Source of the DNA: Streptomyces sp. D2-8
Lineage (GTDB): Bacteria; Actinomycetota; Actinomycetes; Streptomycetales; Streptomycetaceae
NCBI RefSeq assembly: GCF_023184515.1
Contig: NZ_JAAHBP010000001.1
Coordinates: 124,001 to 188,000 of the forward strand
Length of the DNA: 64,000 nucleotides
Reading direction: 5' to 3'
Shown here: in pieces, positions 35,616 to 44,026 of the stretch
How the letters are laid out: every line of letters begins with the position of its first letter
Numbering within the stretch: position 1 is the stretch's first letter
Notes under the pieces: generated by a model
The model's database searches: none
What the model was told of the DNA's origin: nothing
What the model saw: the letters and a program-made list of their open reading frames with translations, nothing else
Position numbers and translations under genes: made by a program

Positions 35616-35636
35616 GAGGCGTCCCCGTACGTGGCC

Positions 35637-37052
35637 TCAGGCCGATCCTGCCCCCTGGGGCACGGCCGGGAACGGCACGAGCGCCACTGTTACGTTGTCG
35701 TGGCCCCCGCCGTCCAGGGCGTGGCCGACGAGCACCCGGGCGCTGTGCAGCGGATGACCGGCCGCGTCGAGCGGGAGGACCCTGGCCATCTCGTCGGCCG
35801 CCTCCGCGTAGTTCCACAGGCCGTCCGTGCAGACCACCACCACGCCGGGCCGGTCCGGCTTGAACGCGGCGGTGTGCGGTTCGAGTTCGTAGGCGTCCGC
35901 GCCGAGCCAGCCGGTGATCGCGTGGGCGCGCTCGTCGGCGTAGGCCTCGGCCTCGTTCATCAGGCCCGCGGCGACCATCTGCGCGGCCCACGAGTCGTCC
36001 TCGGTGAGCCGGGCGGGGGGAGCGCCGCGGTCGACCGGCACCCAGTAGGCGCGGCTGTCGCCGACCCAGCCGACGATCAGCAGGCCCGACGTCACCACGG
36101 CGCCGACGATGGTGCAGGCGGGGGCGTTCTGGTGAGGTGCCTGCTCGAGGGCCGTGGCGGGCTCCGCGGCGAGCGAGTTGACGGCGCGCGAGGCGGCGAG
36201 GATCGCGTCGTGCATCGCCTGCTGCGGGTGCGTGCCGCGCGGCAGGGCCGCCAGCAGCGTCTCGCCCGCCGCCTTCGACGCGGCCGCGGAGGCGTCGTCG
36301 GGGCGGGTCGCCGAGGAGACGCCGTCGCAGACGATCGCGACGGAGGCCGGGGAGCCGTCGGGCAGCGCGGTGGTGCCGATGGCGAACGCGTCCTCGTTGC
36401 GGTGGTGGCGCAGGCCGCGGTCGCTGACCGCGGCCACCGGGCCGGACTCCTGCTCCATGTGGTCCCGTTCGCGCGGCTGGGCGTGGCCGCAGTTCTCGCA
36501 GTAGCCGTCGTCGTCCACGCGGCCGGCCCGGCAGGCGACGCAGACCTTGCCGCCGGCGCCCGCGGCCTGGGCCGCCGGCTCGGCGGACGCCCGTGGGTCC
36601 GGTGCCTGGAGGAGGTACTCGTCGGGCTGTGTCTGGTAGATCTCCGGCGACGCGGCAGACCCGTCGGGCTGCGGCGGCCGGTCGAAGCGCACACCCGCGG
36701 CCGCGGCCGGCGGGGCGCTCGGCGGCGGGGGCGCCTGAGGCGGCAGGGCGGAGCCGCCCGAGTCCGTGCCCGGGAGGTCCGCCGGCAGGTGCACCGCGTC
36801 CGGGGCACCGGCGCCGTCCGGCCCCGGTGCGGGCCAGGCCGCGCCGGCGGGTGGCGCCGGCGGGGGCTCGGGATACGCACCGGCCGGGGCGCCCTGGGCG
36901 GGCACCGAGCCGTTCATGGTGATGGTCGGGTTGTCCTGAGGCCGTGCCGGCACGGCGGACAGGTCGTATCCGCACGCGCCGCAGAAACGGTCACCCGACT
37001 CGAGGGGTTCCTCGCAGCTCGGGCAGGCGGACAACTGGGGCATCTGCGACAT
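35637..37052 (-). CDS. PP2C-family protein phosphatase with zinc ribbons
   Basis: A 471-residue protein: N-terminal zinc ribbon (Cys10, 13, 24, 27 in ACPSCEEP ... RFCGACGYD), Pro/Ala-rich region, second ribbon (VCVACRAG ... YCENCGHAQ), then a PP2C domain (about 220-465). Metal and catalytic motifs: RGLRHHRNEDAF, VAIVCDGVSS, GDSRAYWV, VVVCTDGLWNYAE and GGHDNVTVALV. It should remove phosphate from Ser/Thr, most simply reversing PknG in the same operon. ATG 37052 lies 3 bp after the pknG stop. Confidence 0.92.
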   Translation of the reverse strand: MSQMPQLSACPSCEEPLESGDRFCGACGYDLSAVPARPQDNPTITMNGSVPAQGAPAGAYPEPPPAPPAGAAWPAPGPDGAGAPDAVHLPADLPGTDSGGSALPPQAPPPPSAPPAAAAGVRFDRPPQPDGSAASPEIYQTQPDEYLLQAPDPRASAEPAAQAAGAGGKVCVACRAGRVDDDGYCENCGHAQPRERDHMEQESGPVAAVSDRGLRHHRNEDAFAIGTTALPDGSPASVAIVCDGVSSATRPDDASAAASKAAGETLLAALPRGTHPQQAMHDAILAASRAVNSLAAEPATALEQAPHQNAPACTIVGAVVTSGLLIVGWVGDSRAYWVPVDRGAPPARLTEDDSWAAQMVAAGLMNEAEAYADERAHAITGWLGADAYELEPHTAAFKPDRPGVVVVCTDGLWNYAEAADEMARVLPLDAAGHPLHSARVLVGHALDGGGHDNVTVALVPFPAVPQGAGSA

Positions 37053-37055
37053 CAA

Positions 37056-39623
37056 CTACACCCACGTCCGGGGGCGGTAACGATTGGCACGTTCCACCAG
37101 GTCGATCCTCTCCTCGCCGCCCCGCGCCAGCCGGGCCAGCGTGCGGTACGAGCGCTCCAGGCCGAAACGCAGGCCCCGCTCGTCCAGGCCGCTGCCGAGC
37201 AGCGTCCGTCCCCCGGCGGCGGGAGGGGCGGAACCCTGGCCCCCGGAGAGTACCCAGTCCAGCGCGCAACCGAGGACTTCGGCCGACAACTGCTCCCGGC
37301 GCGCCGGATCCAGACCGTACGCCTCCAGCGCCTCGACCTGCGCCGCGGCGGCCGTCAGATCCCCCAGGAACGGCGCGTCGGACGCGGTCGCGGTGCGCTG
37401 CCGCAGCCGCGCCCGGACGGCCGCCACCCGCGCGGGCGTGTAGTGGATGGAGGACTCCGGGACCGACTCCAGCGTCCGTACGGCACCGCGCCGGTCCCCG
37501 GTCGCCAGCTGGACCCGGGCCAGGCCGAACGCCGCGCTCACATAGCTGGGGTCGGTCGACCACACCAGCCGGTAGTACTCGGCGGCGTTGTCGAGCTGGC
37601 CCAGCACCTCCGCGCACAGGCCCAGCGCCAGCTTGGGCGCGATCTCGCCAGGGAAGGCGTCGTAGATCGCGTCGAAGGCGAGTGCGGCGCCCTCGTCGTC
37701 GCCCGTCACCAGCGCGGCCACGCCCCGGTACCAGACCACCCGCCAGTCGTCGGGCCGCTCGCCCTCCAGCGCGACCAGGGCCTGCAGCGCGGCGCCCGGC
37801 TCGCCGGTCTCCAGCCAGGCCCGGATCTGCCGGAGCCGCGTCTCGATCGACGGGGCCGGGGCGGCTGCCAGGGCGCCGAGCAGTTCGGCCGGGGCGGAGG
37901 TCATCAGGCCCGCGAGGAAACCGGCGTTGGGGTCGGTCGGGTCGACGCGGGGGACGGGCAGGGCGAAGGCGGCAGCGGGCGCATCGACGGGCTTGACGAG
38001 GCTGTGCGGGCCCTCGGGCCGCTGCGGATGCGGCAGGGCGGCAGGAGCGCCGGCGCGCGTCCGGGCCCGCACCGCCCGGGCCCCCAGGCGGGACACCTCG
38101 CCGGCCGGCTTGGGGAACAACTCCGTGTCCGTGACCCGCAGTTCCGGTCCGAACAGCGTGGACAGGGCAGGGCGGGCGCGGCCCGTCTGGAGGGAGACGA
38201 CCTCCCGCAGGACGCCCGTCAGCTGCTCGGTCATCTCCTGCGCGGAGGCGAACCGGCGGGCCGCGTCGGGGTCCGTGGCGCGGACCAGGAGCCGGTAGAA
38301 CGACTCGTACTGCCGGAACACCTCGATGTGGTCCGGGTCGGGCAGGGAGTCGACGTAGACGTTCGTGTAGCCCTGGAAGTCGAAGGTCAGGACGGCCAGG
38401 GTGCGGGCGACGGTGTAGAGGTCGCTCGCCACCGACGGGCCGGCCTCGGCGACCTCGGGCGCCTGGTAGCCGACCGTGCCGTAGATGGCCGACTCCTCGT
38501 CGTCCGTCCTGCGCACGGCGCCCATGTCGATCAGCTTGAGCTGGTCCTCGGTCTGGATGGCGTTGTCGACCTTGAAGTCGCAGTACAGCAGGTTCCGGCT
38601 GTGCAGATGCCCGAGCGCCTCCAGCGCCTCGATGCCGTACGCGCAGGCCTGCTCCACCGGCAGCGGGTCGCGCCTGCCCTGTGCGGTGCGGCGGGCGTTG
38701 GCGATCTCCTTGAGGGACTTGCCGCCGACGTACTCCATGACGATGTAGCCGTCGAGCGAACCCGTGCGCTGGTCCAGATGCTCCACGAAGTTGTAGATCC
38801 GCACGATGTTGGCGTGCTCGATCTCCGCGAGGAAGCGCCGCTCGGAGATCGCCGCCGCCATGGCGTCCTGGTCGCCCGTGTCCAGCAGGCCCTTGAGGAC
38901 CACCCAGCGGTCCGAGACGGCCCGGTCGACGGCGAGGTAGATCCAGCCGAGCCCGCCGTGCGCGAGGCAGCCGACCACCTCGTACTGGCCGTGTACCACG
39001 TCCCCGGCCCTCAGCTTCGGCACGAACGAGTACGGGTGCCCGCACTTGGTGCAGAAGCCCTCGGTACGGCCCGGCCGGTCGCCGCGCGCCCGGCCCACCG
39101 GGGCGCCGCAGTCGGAGCGCGAGCAGAATCGCTTCCGCTCGGGAACCTCGGGGTTGTCCAGGACCATCGCGCGCGGGTCGGGCCGCGGGATCGGCGGCAC
39201 CTGCACCAGCCCGGCGCCCAGCCGGCCCCGGGACCCGGAACCGGCGGTCGAGCCGGAGCTGCGCACCGACACCGAGCGGCCCGTCGACCTGCCCGACAGG
39301 GACCGCGACAGGCGCCCCGACACCGAGCGGCGGGACTTCGAGGACTGGGACGACGTCCGCGAACTGCGGTTGCTGGAGCGGGAACTGCCGCTGCCGGCCG
39401 ACCCGCGGGAGCCGCCCCTGCCTCCGGCGGTGATGCCGGTGGGAGGCGAACCGACCAGGCCGCTCGCCGCGACGACCGGGGCGAGACCGCAGGTGTCGCA
39501 GTACAGCTCGCCGCCGCCCACGTCCTCGTAGGTGCCGCCGCAGGTGGGGCGCTGGCAGGTGCGCGGAGGCGTGCCGGCCGGCTCGTGCGGTGCCTGACTC
39601 ATGGACTCACCCTCGTCGCTCAT
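37056..39623 (-). CDS. pknG: serine/threonine protein kinase PknG
   Basis: An 855-residue PknG-type kinase. Order: an extra N-terminal zinc ribbon (Cys23, 28, 42, 45), an RS-dipeptide-rich tract (about 70-135), a rubredoxin-like domain (Cys167, 172, 191, 194), a kinase domain (about 210-480) with Lys244 in VVLKGLL, catalytic loop YCDFKVDNAI (Asp349, Asn354) and metal Asp366 in LIDMGA, and a C-terminal TPR region (about 600-850). Mycobacterial PknG controls glutamate/TCA metabolism through GarA and responds to GlnH-GlnX. The start ATG overlaps the upstream gene (ATGA). The added ribbon and RS tract are not in the mycobacterial protein as I know it. Confidence 0.95.
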   Translation of the reverse strand: MSDEGESMSQAPHEPAGTPPRTCQRPTCGGTYEDVGGGELYCDTCGLAPVVAASGLVGSPPTGITAGGRGGSRGSAGSGSSRSSNRSSRTSSQSSKSRRSVSGRLSRSLSGRSTGRSVSVRSSGSTAGSGSRGRLGAGLVQVPPIPRPDPRAMVLDNPEVPERKRFCSRSDCGAPVGRARGDRPGRTEGFCTKCGHPYSFVPKLRAGDVVHGQYEVVGCLAHGGLGWIYLAVDRAVSDRWVVLKGLLDTGDQDAMAAAISERRFLAEIEHANIVRIYNFVEHLDQRTGSLDGYIVMEYVGGKSLKEIANARRTAQGRRDPLPVEQACAYGIEALEALGHLHSRNLLYCDFKVDNAIQTEDQLKLIDMGAVRRTDDEESAIYGTVGYQAPEVAEAGPSVASDLYTVARTLAVLTFDFQGYTNVYVDSLPDPDHIEVFRQYESFYRLLVRATDPDAARRFASAQEMTEQLTGVLREVVSLQTGRARPALSTLFGPELRVTDTELFPKPAGEVSRLGARAVRARTRAGAPAALPHPQRPEGPHSLVKPVDAPAAAFALPVPRVDPTDPNAGFLAGLMTSAPAELLGALAAAPAPSIETRLRQIRAWLETGEPGAALQALVALEGERPDDWRVVWYRGVAALVTGDDEGAALAFDAIYDAFPGEIAPKLALGLCAEVLGQLDNAAEYYRLVWSTDPSYVSAAFGLARVQLATGDRRGAVRTLESVPESSIHYTPARVAAVRARLRQRTATASDAPFLGDLTAAAAQVEALEAYGLDPARREQLSAEVLGCALDWVLSGGQGSAPPAAGGRTLLGSGLDERGLRFGLERSYRTLARLARGGEERIDLVERANRYRPRTWV

Positions 39624-40954
39624 GCGCCCGGCCCCCTCCGGTCGTCCTCGGGCACGCCCTGCCCCGGCACCCGCGGGCCGCCGAGCAGCTCCGCGGCCGC
39701 GTGCTGGTAGCGCAGCACCGCCTGCTCGGCGGCGCGCAGGTCGCAGGGCGCGCTCCACAGCATGCGGCGCGCCTTCTCGTACCGCTCCACCAGCAACGTG
39801 TCCTCGGCGAAGCCGTGCCGGGCCACCTTCGCCTTGTACGCGTCGAGACGGCCGCGCAGCTCGGCGCGGACCGCCAGCGGGGCGGTGACCGCCGTCAAGG
39901 ACTCGCGGGCGCGCAGCAGTTCGTCCTCGGCCTTCTGCTCCAGCGACTCCAGCAGCGGGGACAGCCGGTGCCACTGCGCCTGCCTGCGGTACTCGGCGGC
40001 CGCCGCCACCTGCTCCTGCAGCACGGTGGGCGGGCCGCTGACGACCGGCACCTCCGTCGCCGCGATCTTCGCGAGGACCTCGCCGCGTGCCGTGCGCGCC
40101 TCGGCGAGCGTGCGGTCCGCGCGGCTGAGGATGTCCCGCAGCTGCACGATCCGCTTCTCGGCGTCCTGGCGAACCGTCAGTACGGCGTCGATCTCACGGC
40201 GTACGTCCTCCAGCGCGCGTGCCTCGCGGTCGTACACCGTCGTGTCCGGTCTGCCGCCGCCGGGCGCCGAGCTGCCCTCCGCGGCCAGCCAGAACGCCAG
40301 CGGGTCCGAGACCACCTGCTCGCGCAGCTTCGTCAGTATCCGCGTGATGCGCTCCAGGTCGTCGCCCGCCGGGTGCTCGCCGGGGCGCACACCGACCGAG
40401 TGCGCGAGCCGCCGGGTGCGCTGGAGTTCCGCCGCCAGCAGATCGATCCGGGCCGGCAGGGCCGACCAGACCGCGTCCGCGGCGACCACCATGTCCAGAC
40501 TCGTCGCGTACAGCTCGTTCATCCGGTCGACGAGGGTGGTGAGCGAGAAGCGCTCGCTGAGTTTCGTCGGACTGCCGTGCAGGGTGGGGGCGTTGGCCGT
40601 CGCCGTGGCACTGCCCGCCACGGTGACCGAGTCGCCGTTCAGCAGTTCCGTCAGCTCCACCAGGTCCTCGCGGCTGGACCAGCGGCGGCGGGCCCGGATG
40701 TCGCGGGCGGAGCGCAGCGCGTCGGTGTACGCGTCGAAGTACGTCCACAGCAGCGTGATCGACGCCTCCGTGGACGTCCAGCGCTCCTGGGTGACGCCGG
40801 TGAGCTCGGCGCCTTCCAGGAGTCTGCGGCCCGCGTGGTCCTGCAGGGCGAGGAGCGAGGTCTCGATCGCCTCGTGCTCCGCCCCGAGCCGCGCCAGCGC
40901 ACGGTCCACCTCGTCCCGGTCCATCACCGGCCCGGTGGGTCCCGTGACGCCCAT
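39620..40954 (-). CDS. helical/coiled-coil protein of the PknG operon, unknown function
   Basis: A 444-residue, almost wholly alpha-helical soluble protein with heptad-like segments (DREARALEDVRREIDAV, AEKRIVQLRDILSRADRTL). No enzyme motif. Start ATG 40954 has a strong GAGAGGTGATC site. It sits between glnH and pknG and overlaps pknG by ATGA, so it probably works with the sensor-kinase complex, perhaps as a bridge between membrane sensor and kinase. That role is inferred from position only. Confidence 0.8.
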   Translation of the reverse strand: MGVTGPTGPVMDRDEVDRALARLGAEHEAIETSLLALQDHAGRRLLEGAELTGVTQERWTSTEASITLLWTYFDAYTDALRSARDIRARRRWSSREDLVELTELLNGDSVTVAGSATATANAPTLHGSPTKLSERFSLTTLVDRMNELYATSLDMVVAADAVWSALPARIDLLAAELQRTRRLAHSVGVRPGEHPAGDDLERITRILTKLREQVVSDPLAFWLAAEGSSAPGGGRPDTTVYDREARALEDVRREIDAVLTVRQDAEKRIVQLRDILSRADRTLAEARTARGEVLAKIAATEVPVVSGPPTVLQEQVAAAAEYRRQAQWHRLSPLLESLEQKAEDELLRARESLTAVTAPLAVRAELRGRLDAYKAKVARHGFAEDTLLVERYEKARRMLWSAPCDLRAAEQAVLRYQHAAAELLGGPRVPGQGVPEDDRRGPGA

Positions 40955-41034
40955 CGATCACCTCTCGCTGCGGTTGTGTGTCGCGTGTCGTCTGTCGTCT
41001 TCTGGTGTGCGATGTGCGCGGGTTCAGCAGGGTG

Positions 41035-42084
41035 TCAGGTGGTGCGGAGGTACTGCGGTGCCGGTGGTTCCGACTTCTTCGCATCCTTGCCCAGTGTTGC
41101 CGACAGCCATTGGTCGTACGACGCCTGCCAGCCGTTCGCGGTGTCCTTGCGGTAGTCCACCAGGATCTGGTTGACCCGGCGTACCAGATCGTCCGCGTCC
41201 TTCTTCATCGCCACGCCGTAGTACTCGGCAGTGAAGGCGTCCCCCTTGAGCTGGACCGTCGGGTCCTGTGCCGCCTGGCTCGCCGCGAGCGCGCCGTCGG
41301 TCACCACGGCGTCGACCTCGCCGAGCTGGAGCCGCACCAGGCAGTCGAGTTGGTTGGGGACGGTGGTGGAGATGTCGGTGCCGGCGGGGAGTTCGCCCGC
41401 CTTCTGGTCCGCCTCCAGCGTGGAGTACGCCGTGGAGCCGGCCGCCGTGCAGATCTTGCGGTCCGCGAGCGTGTCGTCGTAGCCCTTGACGGGGGAGGAC
41501 TTCGGGGCCAGGACCTGCTGGCCCGTCTTGAAGTAGGGCGCGGAGAAGGCGACGTCGGCGATGCGGGCGCAGTTGATCGTCATCGTGCGGACGACCATGT
41601 CCACGCGGCCGTCCTGGATCGCCGGGATGCGCTGGTCGGTGGGGATCGCCTTGAACTGGACGGCGTCCGGGTCGCCGAGTATGTCCTCGGCGATGCGGTG
41701 GACCAGGTCGATGTCGAAGCCCTCGAGCTCCGCGGTCTTGCCGCTGTTGGGGTTGCGGTAGCCCCAGCGGTAGCTGTTCTGGTCGACGCCGACGATCAGT
41801 TTGCGCTTCTCGCCCTCGCGGTTCTTGATCGCCCGGATGGTGTCGCCGTCGGCGGAGGAGGGGGAGAGGGTCTGCTTCTCGGGGGCCTCGCAGTCTTCCT
41901 CCGCCATGGTCTGGGCTGTCCGGGTCGCGGTGGTGCTCTGGGTGGCCGTGGTGGCCGTGGTGAGCGGTAGGCAGAGGGCCACCAGCGCCACCAGGGCGCA
42001 GACGACTGCCATCGCGGTCACTCCGCCCCAGCCCCTGAGCGCGTCTCGCACGGTCGTTCCTCCCTTCGCCCCTGGCCCGTTCAT
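41035..42084 (-). CDS. glnH: glutamate/aspartate-type solute-binding protein GlnH
   Basis: A 349-residue SBP_bac_3 protein. An N-terminal hydrophobic segment (VTAMAVVCALVALVALCLPL) anchors or exports it; no clear lipobox is seen. The binding domain has LIVGVDQNSYRWGYRNP, LEGFDIDLVHRIAEDILG, DMVVRTMTINCARIADVAFS and the family end region. In mycobacteria GlnH senses aspartate/glutamate and signals through GlnX to PknG rather than only serving transport. No permease or ATPase is adjacent here, which favours sensing. Overlaps glnX by ATGA. Confidence 0.9.
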   Translation of the reverse strand: MNGPGAKGGTTVRDALRGWGGVTAMAVVCALVALVALCLPLTTATTATQSTTATRTAQTMAEEDCEAPEKQTLSPSSADGDTIRAIKNREGEKRKLIVGVDQNSYRWGYRNPNSGKTAELEGFDIDLVHRIAEDILGDPDAVQFKAIPTDQRIPAIQDGRVDMVVRTMTINCARIADVAFSAPYFKTGQQVLAPKSSPVKGYDDTLADRKICTAAGSTAYSTLEADQKAGELPAGTDISTTVPNQLDCLVRLQLGEVDAVVTDGALAASQAAQDPTVQLKGDAFTAEYYGVAMKKDADDLVRRVNQILVDYRKDTANGWQASYDQWLSATLGKDAKKSEPPAPQYLRTT

Positions 42085-43553
42085 CGGTACTCCGACAGCC
42101 TGCGGCCGATGCCCAGGACCGCGCCCGCGGCGCCCAGCACCGCGAGGACGGCCGCACCGGCCGGCATGCCCGTCAGCGCGTCACGGCCGTCGCCCGCCGC
42201 GCGCCTGAACTCCGTCTCCTCGTGCGCGAGTGCCGTGCGCAGGTTGTCGTCGACGCTGTCGAAGCACTCGCCCGTCGCGCCCTTGGTGCCGATGACCTTG
42301 TCCAGCGCCTGCTGGTAGTTGCCGTTCTCGTCCTGCTCGCGGGCCGCGGTGTGGCGCTTCTTCCACTCCGTCATGTTGCCCACGGCGGCGGTGACGGGGC
42401 GTTCGCCCGAGGAGTCGTCGGCGAGCTTCTCCGCTGCCGCCAGGTGGGCGGCGAGGGCCTTGATGTCCGTGCCGAAGTCGTAGTCGTAGGCGTCGTAGGT
42501 CTCTTCGCCGACCTTCTTCGTCTCCGCGCCGCGGGCCACCAGGGTGAGGTTCTCGTTGCCCCTGGCCTTCAGGGAGGCGATGCGCGCGTCGTGCAGCACG
42601 TTCAGGGAGCGGACGCCGTGGTCGTAGGAGTCGTCCAGTCCCGCGCGGGCGACGGTGTGGCCCACGACCAGCCACAGGAGGACGACCGTCGCCGTCGCTG
42701 TGGCGGCCACCAGGCCGTGGTTCAGAACCCTGTTCGTCCGCTGGTAGTTGCGGTGCTGGGCCCAGGCGAGGGCGGCCAGGGCGGCGATGCCGAGGGCGAT
42801 GGCCGCCCAGGGGTAGGGCGTGGCGGCGGCGTAGTCCGCGCTGAGGCGCTGGTTCTCCTTCTTGTAGAGGTCCTCCGCCGCCGGGAGCATCTGCTGTTGC
42901 ATCTTCTCGTTGGCGTAGCGGAGGTAGGCGCCGCCGACGGGGAAGCCCTGGCGGTTGTACGTGCGGGCGCGCTCCACCAGGCCCTTGTACTCCGGGAGGA
43001 GCCTGTTGAGCTTCGCGATCGTCGCCGTGGACGGGGAGTCCGGGTCGGCGTTGGCGGCGGCGTTGACGAGCTTCTCGGCGGCTGTGCGGATGTCCCGCTC
43101 GTAGCGGTCGCGGGTGGTGGACGACTCCTGGCCGCCGGCGAGGAAACCGCTGGAGGCGGCGGTGTTGGCGTCCGCGAGGGAGCGGTAGATGTCGGCGGCG
43201 TCCGAACTGAGGGGCTGGCTGCGGGTGAGGACGTCGTCGGCGGCGGCCGCGCGGCCGGTCATCTGCCAGGAGGCGACGGCGCCGAAGCCGATGACGAGGA
43301 GGGCCAGGAGAGCGCCGATGATGCGGAGCCGGCCGGGTTCCGTGGTGGCGGCGGCGCGGAGCTGGTCGAGGCCCTCGGCGAACGCGGTGCGGCGGGGGCC
43401 CGCCGGGGGTGCCGAGGGCGCCGGGGTGTTGTCGGGGGGCCGGGCCGGGGGTGCCGCCTGTGCCGGTACCGCCGGCAGGACGGGCAGGCCCGGGCCGGGT
43501 GGTGGCGGGCTGCTCTTCGGCGTGTACGTCACTGTGACCTCCCCCGTGGTCAT
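42081..43553 (-). CDS. glnX: membrane signalling protein GlnX
   Basis: A 490-residue membrane protein. After a proline-rich cytoplasmic N-terminus (about 1-75) come a helix (IIGALLALLVIGFGAVASWQ), a large extracytoplasmic four-helix sensor region, two further helices (AAIALGIAALAALAW, LVAATATATVVLLWLVVG), a second extracytoplasmic region, and a last helix near the end. This is the layout of mycobacterial GlnX (Rv0412c type), which relays GlnH occupancy to PknG. It is first in the operon; promoter signals should lie in 43554-43700. Confidence 0.85.
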   Translation of the reverse strand: MTTGEVTVTYTPKSSPPPPGPGLPVLPAVPAQAAPPARPPDNTPAPSAPPAGPRRTAFAEGLDQLRAAATTEPGRLRIIGALLALLVIGFGAVASWQMTGRAAAADDVLTRSQPLSSDAADIYRSLADANTAASSGFLAGGQESSTTRDRYERDIRTAAEKLVNAAANADPDSPSTATIAKLNRLLPEYKGLVERARTYNRQGFPVGGAYLRYANEKMQQQMLPAAEDLYKKENQRLSADYAAATPYPWAAIALGIAALAALAWAQHRNYQRTNRVLNHGLVAATATATVVLLWLVVGHTVARAGLDDSYDHGVRSLNVLHDARIASLKARGNENLTLVARGAETKKVGEETYDAYDYDFGTDIKALAAHLAAAEKLADDSSGERPVTAAVGNMTEWKKRHTAAREQDENGNYQQALDKVIGTKGATGECFDSVDDNLRTALAHEETEFRRAAGDGRDALTGMPAGAAVLAVLGAAGAVLGIGRRLSEYR

Positions 43554-44026
43554 CCGTCGCCCGCAAGTATCGCTGCCGGGACTGACATCCGCACCGGCCT
43601 TGCCTCGATCTTGATCGGATCGCAGCGTGGAGCGTGCCTCGCGCCCCCTCGTACCACCCCTCGCTCAGGAACACGTACGGGGAGGGGGTTCGGTTCCCGT
43701 GGGTGGGGGTGCGCGGCTTCGCCTGCCGCCGGGGGTGGGTCGGGGCCGCGTCGGGGGGTGTCCGTCCTCGGAACGGCGCGATGGGGTCTCACGCCGACTG
43801 ACTGTCCGTTGACGCGCCAACCGCTGCGGGCGGACACCCCCGACACGTCCCCTTGCGTCGTACGGCGGGTGCGGGCCGCCCTGGCTGCGGGCATGTGTGC
43901 CGCCTGGGGCGATGGGGGTCCCCCTGCTCGAGCGAAGCCGAGAGCTTGGGGGAGGGTGGGCGCAGGCGGCACCTCGTCACGCCGAGTTGCGCGCCCACCC
44001 GGCCTGAGGGGCAACAGCCCTGCGAT
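43554..44026. other. intergenic region between glnX and csnK
   Basis: 473 bp between two same-strand operons. It holds the end of the csn operon and the glnX promoter. Besides the hairpin repeat at 43897-43972, inverted G-rich segments occur around 43740-43835 (GGGGGGTGTCCG against CGGACACCCCC). No convincing gene. Confidence 0.5.
43897..43972. repeat. Streptomyces intergenic palindromic repeat
   Basis: Nested inverted repeat: outer arms GTGCCGCCTG (43897) and CAGGCGGCAC (43963), inner arms TCCCCC and GGGGGA around CTCGAGCGAAGCCGAG. The inner block is a short element I recognise from intergenic regions of many Streptomyces genomes. In the minus direction it lies just past the csnK stop and could act as a terminator or mRNA end stabiliser. 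Confidence 0.7.

Noticed and set aside
35412..39710. Open frame of over 1,400 codons on the plus strand
   Set aside because: It is antisense to PP2C and PknG, whose domains are unmistakable; its composition (Arg/Gly-rich) is typical of a GC-rich shadow frame.
41980..42050. GlnH as a lipoprotein
   Set aside because: The Cys in the hydrophobic segment is preceded by VAL, not a G/A/S residue at -1, so the lipobox is not convincing.
43627..43812. Small ORF in the glnX-csnK gap
   Set aside because: No ribosome site, Gly/Arg-rich shadow composition, and it lies in a repeat-containing intergenic region.
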